Shown piece by piece: positions 5,650-7,655 of a DNA stretch of 7,655 nt. The notes below the pieces were generated by a model. The model saw only the letters and a program-made list of their open reading frames with translations. It was not told the DNA's origin and did no database searches. The stretch is from Actinomycetota bacterium. Its GTDB lineage: Bacteria; Actinomycetota; Rubrobacteria; Rubrobacterales; Rubrobacteraceae. Within the stretch, counting starts at the first letter, position 1; each line of letters opens with the position of its first letter. Made by a program: the position numbers and the translations under genes. The stretch lies in NCBI GenBank assembly GCA_020200675.1, contig JAIVIG010000128.1, positions 1 to 7,655 of the forward strand. The letters are read 5' to 3'.

Positions 5650-6711
5650 CTAACGGATAAAGTCCGTGCCCTTCTTCAAGCCCCCGACGTAAGCCGCGAT
5701 GAGCCTGGCGCAGTTCGTCAAGTCTTCGAGGGCCACGATCTCGTTCGGCGAGTGCATGTAGCGGTTCGGCGCCGAGACGAGCCCCGTGGCTACCCCTGCC
5801 CGGGTAAACTGTATGGCGTCCGCGTCCGTGCTGGTCGAGCGCGAATCGGCCTCCAGAGTGTAAGGGATGCCCTCCCCCTCCGCGGTGTCGATGAGCCCGT
5901 CGATGACGATGGGACTCAGGTTTACTGCTCTGGTTATGACAGGCCCGCTGCCCAGGGCGTGGTCGCCGTGCTCGTTCTTGGGGATACCGGGGGTGTCGGT
6001 CGCGTGGGTGACGTCCACGGCGATGGCCGCGTCGGGGTCGAGGCCGAAGGCGGCGCCGCGCGCCCCGTAGAGCCCTATCTCCTCCTGCACGTTCGCCACC
6101 GCGACGACCTCCGCCGCCAGTCCATCCTCCTCCTCGGAGAGTAGCCGGAGCGTTTCGAGGACGACGAACGCGCCTATGCGATTGTCCAGAGCGCGAGAGG
6201 CGATACGACCGTTCGGCAGCTCGAGGACATCCTCGTCTATAACGGCGACGTCGCCCACGCGTACCCTTTCCTTCGCCTCGTCGCCGTCCTTGGCGCCGAT
6301 GTCGATCCAGAGGTTCTTTATCTCGGAGACCTTTTTGCGCTCGTCGGGCTCCATGACGTGGATGGCCTTCTTGCCGATGACGCCGGGGACCTCGCCGCTC
6401 TTCGTCTGCAAGAGGACCCGTTGCCCCACGAGGACCTGCGGGTCCCAGCCACCGACGCCCTGAAAGCGAAGCAAGCCCTGATCCTCAATGTGGGTGACCA
6501 TCAGCCCGATCTCGTCTATGTGTCCGGCGAGCATCACCCGGGGCGCGCCGCCTCCGTTGAGGGTGGCGAAGGAGTTGCCCATCCTATCGCCCCGGACCTC
6601 GACGAACTTCTCGGCCTCGGTCCGCCAGGCCTCGGCGGCAGCGCCCTCGTAGCCGCTCGGTCCCGGTATCGAGAGCAGATTCTTCAAAAACTCGTACGAC
6701 GCGTCTCTCAT
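5650..6711 (-). CDS. M42 family metallo-aminopeptidase (glutamyl aminopeptidase/FrvX-like)
   Basis: The 353-residue product has the full set of M42 signatures at the usual length. They are PGPSGYEG (16-23), GHIDEIG with metal ligand H64 and D66 (63-69), SRALDNRIG with the bridging D176, QEEIGLYGA with the general base and ligand pair E210-E211, AVDVTHATDTPG with ligand D233, and RYMHSPNE with ligand H320. A PDZ-like regulatory domain is inserted between about residues 70 and 165, as is normal. M42 enzymes are cytoplasmic, cobalt- or zinc-dependent, usually form hollow dodecamers, and trim N-terminal residues from short peptides after proteolysis. Specificity (acidic versus other residues) cannot be read from sequence alone; relatives are often mislabelled endoglucanase M. 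The ATG at 6711 is preceded by AAGGA with a five-base spacing. The gene lies 58 bp after the DUF3891 gene on the same strand, so the two may be co-transcribed. Confidence 0.93.
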   Translation of the reverse strand: MRDASYEFLKNLLSIPGPSGYEGAAAEAWRTEAEKFVEVRGDRMGNSFATLNGGGAPRVMLAGHIDEIGLMVTHIEDQGLLRFQGVGGWDPQVLVGQRVLLQTKSGEVPGVIGKKAIHVMEPDERKKVSEIKNLWIDIGAKDGDEAKERVRVGDVAVIDEDVLELPNGRIASRALDNRIGAFVVLETLRLLSEEEDGLAAEVVAVANVQEEIGLYGARGAAFGLDPDAAIAVDVTHATDTPGIPKNEHGDHALGSGPVITRAVNLSPIVIDGLIDTAEGEGIPYTLEADSRSTSTDADAIQFTRAGVATGLVSAPNRYMHSPNEIVALEDLTNCARLIAAYVGGLKKGTDFIR

Positions 6712-6744
6712 GCGTTTCCTTCCAGGGGTTGGGGTGTTGGGATC

Positions 6745-6761
6745 GCCAGGCGACGCCCGGC
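6745..6761 (-). terminator. Hairpin between the DUF3891 and M42 genes
   Basis: The minus-strand RNA would read GCCGGGC-GUC-GCCUGGC, a 7-bp stem with one G-U pair and a three-base loop. It sits in the 58-bp spacer, nine bases after the DUF3891 stop and upstream of the M42 ribosome binding site. There is no U-run. It could end or attenuate DUF3891 transcripts, or protect the processed 5' end of the M42 mRNA. Confidence 0.35.
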
Positions 6762-6769
6762 GCGCCCGC

Positions 6770-7465
6770 TTAACAGGTTACCCGCAGACTTAGGATGCTA
6801 CTCTCCATCTCGCGCCCGTCCTTGCCGACGAGCAGGTACGGAATGGCGAGGTCGAAGGGCTCCGAGAAGGGGTTGGGGCGCAGGCGCAGAATGCCCCGAT
6901 CCTCCCATACGGGCTCGAACTCCTGCCCGTCGAACACGAAACCTTGCGGGTAGGGCGGCGGATAGTCCTCCTCGCCCGGCTCGTTCAGGCACACGAAGAG
7001 GGAAAGGCCATCACATAGCTTGAGAAAGCGCAGGTTGTGCTCCAGGCTGCCAACCTCCTCCCCGGACATGGTGTCCCTGAGCCTATCCTGCCGCCGGCTC
7101 TCGGCCTCCGCGAACGGGAGCTCGGCTTCATTCCCGAAACGGCGCACCAATGTCTCATAATGCATGCTGCACAAGCACGCAGCGTACGCATCCCGCGTCT
7201 CCAGGAGGTCGAGTCCCGCCTTGTACGCCTGGATCTTTGGCTCCGACGGATAGTCCATGAAGGAGTAGGGACGGCCGGCTTCTTCGTTCCAGCGCACGGA
7301 CGCGTCCGGCCCCTGCCAGGCCACGTCGTGATTAGCTATGGCGTACAGAGTGGAGTCGAGTGGCCACGGCTCCCTCGCCCAGTGCTTGGCGAACTCGCCG
7401 GAGGCGAGGGCGTGGTCGTGCTGCTTTACGAGCAAGAACGAGCCGGGCTTCTCGCGAACGATCAC
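6770..7465 (-). CDS. DUF3891 family protein
   Basis: The 231-residue product matches my memory of the DUF3891 family (PF13030) in length and motifs. It begins with MIVREKPGSFLLVKQHDHA, followed by WPLDSTLYAIANHDVAW (about 34-50), a CSMHYETLV segment (99-107), and LKLCDGLSLFVCLNEPG (148-164). The conserved H16/D17/H18, H46/D47, H102 and D152 resemble the spaced His/Asp residues of all-helical HD-type metal proteins. A phosphohydrolase-like role would be inference; no function is established to my knowledge. The C-terminal third is rich in Pro and hydrophobic strands. There is no signal peptide or membrane segment, so it is probably cytoplasmic. The start is a GTG with no ribosome binding site but with a good -10 box seven bases upstream, which points to a leaderless mRNA. 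The M42 gene follows after 58 bp. Confidence 0.82.
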   Translation of the reverse strand: MIVREKPGSFLLVKQHDHALASGEFAKHWAREPWPLDSTLYAIANHDVAWQGPDASVRWNEEAGRPYSFMDYPSEPKIQAYKAGLDLLETRDAYAACLCSMHYETLVRRFGNEAELPFAEAESRRQDRLRDTMSGEEVGSLEHNLRFLKLCDGLSLFVCLNEPGEEDYPPPYPQGFVFDGQEFEPVWEDRGILRLRPNPFSEPFDLAIPYLLVGKDGREMESSILSLRVTC

Positions 7466-7472
7466 GACTAAT

Positions 7473-7502
7473 ATTCTACCCGTCTCCGCACATAACTGAC
7501 GA
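7473..7502 (-). promoter_or_regulatory. Promoter for a leaderless DUF3891 mRNA
   Basis: On the minus strand, TCGTCA (7497-7502, four of six matches to the -35 consensus) and TAGAAT (7473-7478, five of six to the -10) are separated by 18 bp. The -10 ends seven bases before the GTG at 7465, so transcription would begin at or next to the start codon. Leaderless genes with TANNNT at this distance are common in Actinobacteria. The absence of a ribosome binding site agrees. Confidence 0.5.
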
Positions 7503-7524
7503 GCCGATGGCCTACCGCCGAAAG

Positions 7525-7655
7525 CTAGAGAACCGGACGCCGGTCGACGGCGAGTGGCGACAGAAGGGCGTCGTCCTCGAGGAACGCGCTCTGGGCCTCT
7601 TCGAACTCTTCTTCGGGCACGGTGGCGAGCAGTAGGGCGAAGCCGGCGGGAAAAG
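7525..7655 (-). CDS. Unidentified protein, C-terminal fragment at window edge (uncertain)
   Basis: A minus-strand frame open from the window edge (first full codon at 7653) ends with TAG at 7525-7527. The 42 residues read FPAGFALLLATVPEEEFEEA, then an acidic QSAFLEDDALLSPL stretch, then AVDRRPVL. The mix of a hydrophobic segment and an acidic helix is plausible for a real C-terminus, and the stop lies 59 bp before the DUF3891 start on the same strand. I do not recognise the family. The complementary plus-strand frame from the ATG at 7507 to the TAG at 7635 is also open, lies in exact codon register with this one, and has slightly more coding-like third positions. The strand choice is therefore uncertain. 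Confidence 0.4.
   Translation of the reverse strand, partial: FPAGFALLLATVPEEEFEEAQSAFLEDDALLSPLAVDRRPVL

Noticed and set aside
4786..6144. Long plus-strand open frame (452 codons) opposite the UPF0104-type and M42 genes
   Set aside because: It spans two well-supported minus-strand genes and their spacer, and its product is Arg/Gln/Gly-rich with no domain character.
6771..6780. Small palindrome TAACAGGTTA at the DUF3891 stop codon
   Set aside because: Only four paired bases with a two-base gap; too short to claim a structure or operator.

Overview
The window comes from a GC-rich bacterial chromosome. By eye, most third codon positions are G or C, starts are a mix of ATG, GTG and TTG, and TANNNT-type -10 boxes occur. 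The gene families (Vps62-like, LtrA, AglD/MprF-type membrane protein, M42 peptidase, DUF3891) and the coding style suggest a Rubrobacter-like, deep-branching actinobacterium. That placement is inference; there is no rRNA or other marker gene here. I see no tRNA, rRNA, CRISPR array, insertion sequence or phage gene. The arrangement looks chromosomal and mostly ordinary, with two damaged or overlapping spots.

Left part, plus strand (1-535). The window opens in the last codons of a short-chain dehydrogenase/reductase. Its stop codon touches the ribosome binding site of a SnoaL/NTF2-like gene, so the two form an operon. The SnoaL-like gene appears broken: its N-terminal three quarters lie in one frame, its C-terminal end lies in another, and roughly 16-20 expected residues between them are missing. 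A spacer of about 200 bp follows, with a short direct repeat over a possible -10 box.

Middle, plus strand (733-4511). A small protein with four predicted membrane helices overlaps the start of a 614-residue protein. That larger protein has a Vps62-like domain, a coiled coil and four C-terminal membrane helices. The pair looks like an uncharacterised two-gene membrane module and is the best candidate in the window for an undescribed system. After a short spacer with a GNRA-capped hairpin comes an LtrA-family membrane protein.

Right part, minus strand (4291-7655). Reading leftward there is the tail of an unidentified gene (uncertain), then a DUF3891 protein that appears to be made from a leaderless mRNA, then an M42 metallo-aminopeptidase with all its metal ligands, then a flippase-like membrane protein of the UPF0104/AglD type. 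The last gene converges on the LtrA gene and overlaps it by 221 bp. In that overlap each protein carries a low-complexity tail that is simply the antisense of its neighbour's real coding sequence. No single pathway ties these genes together.
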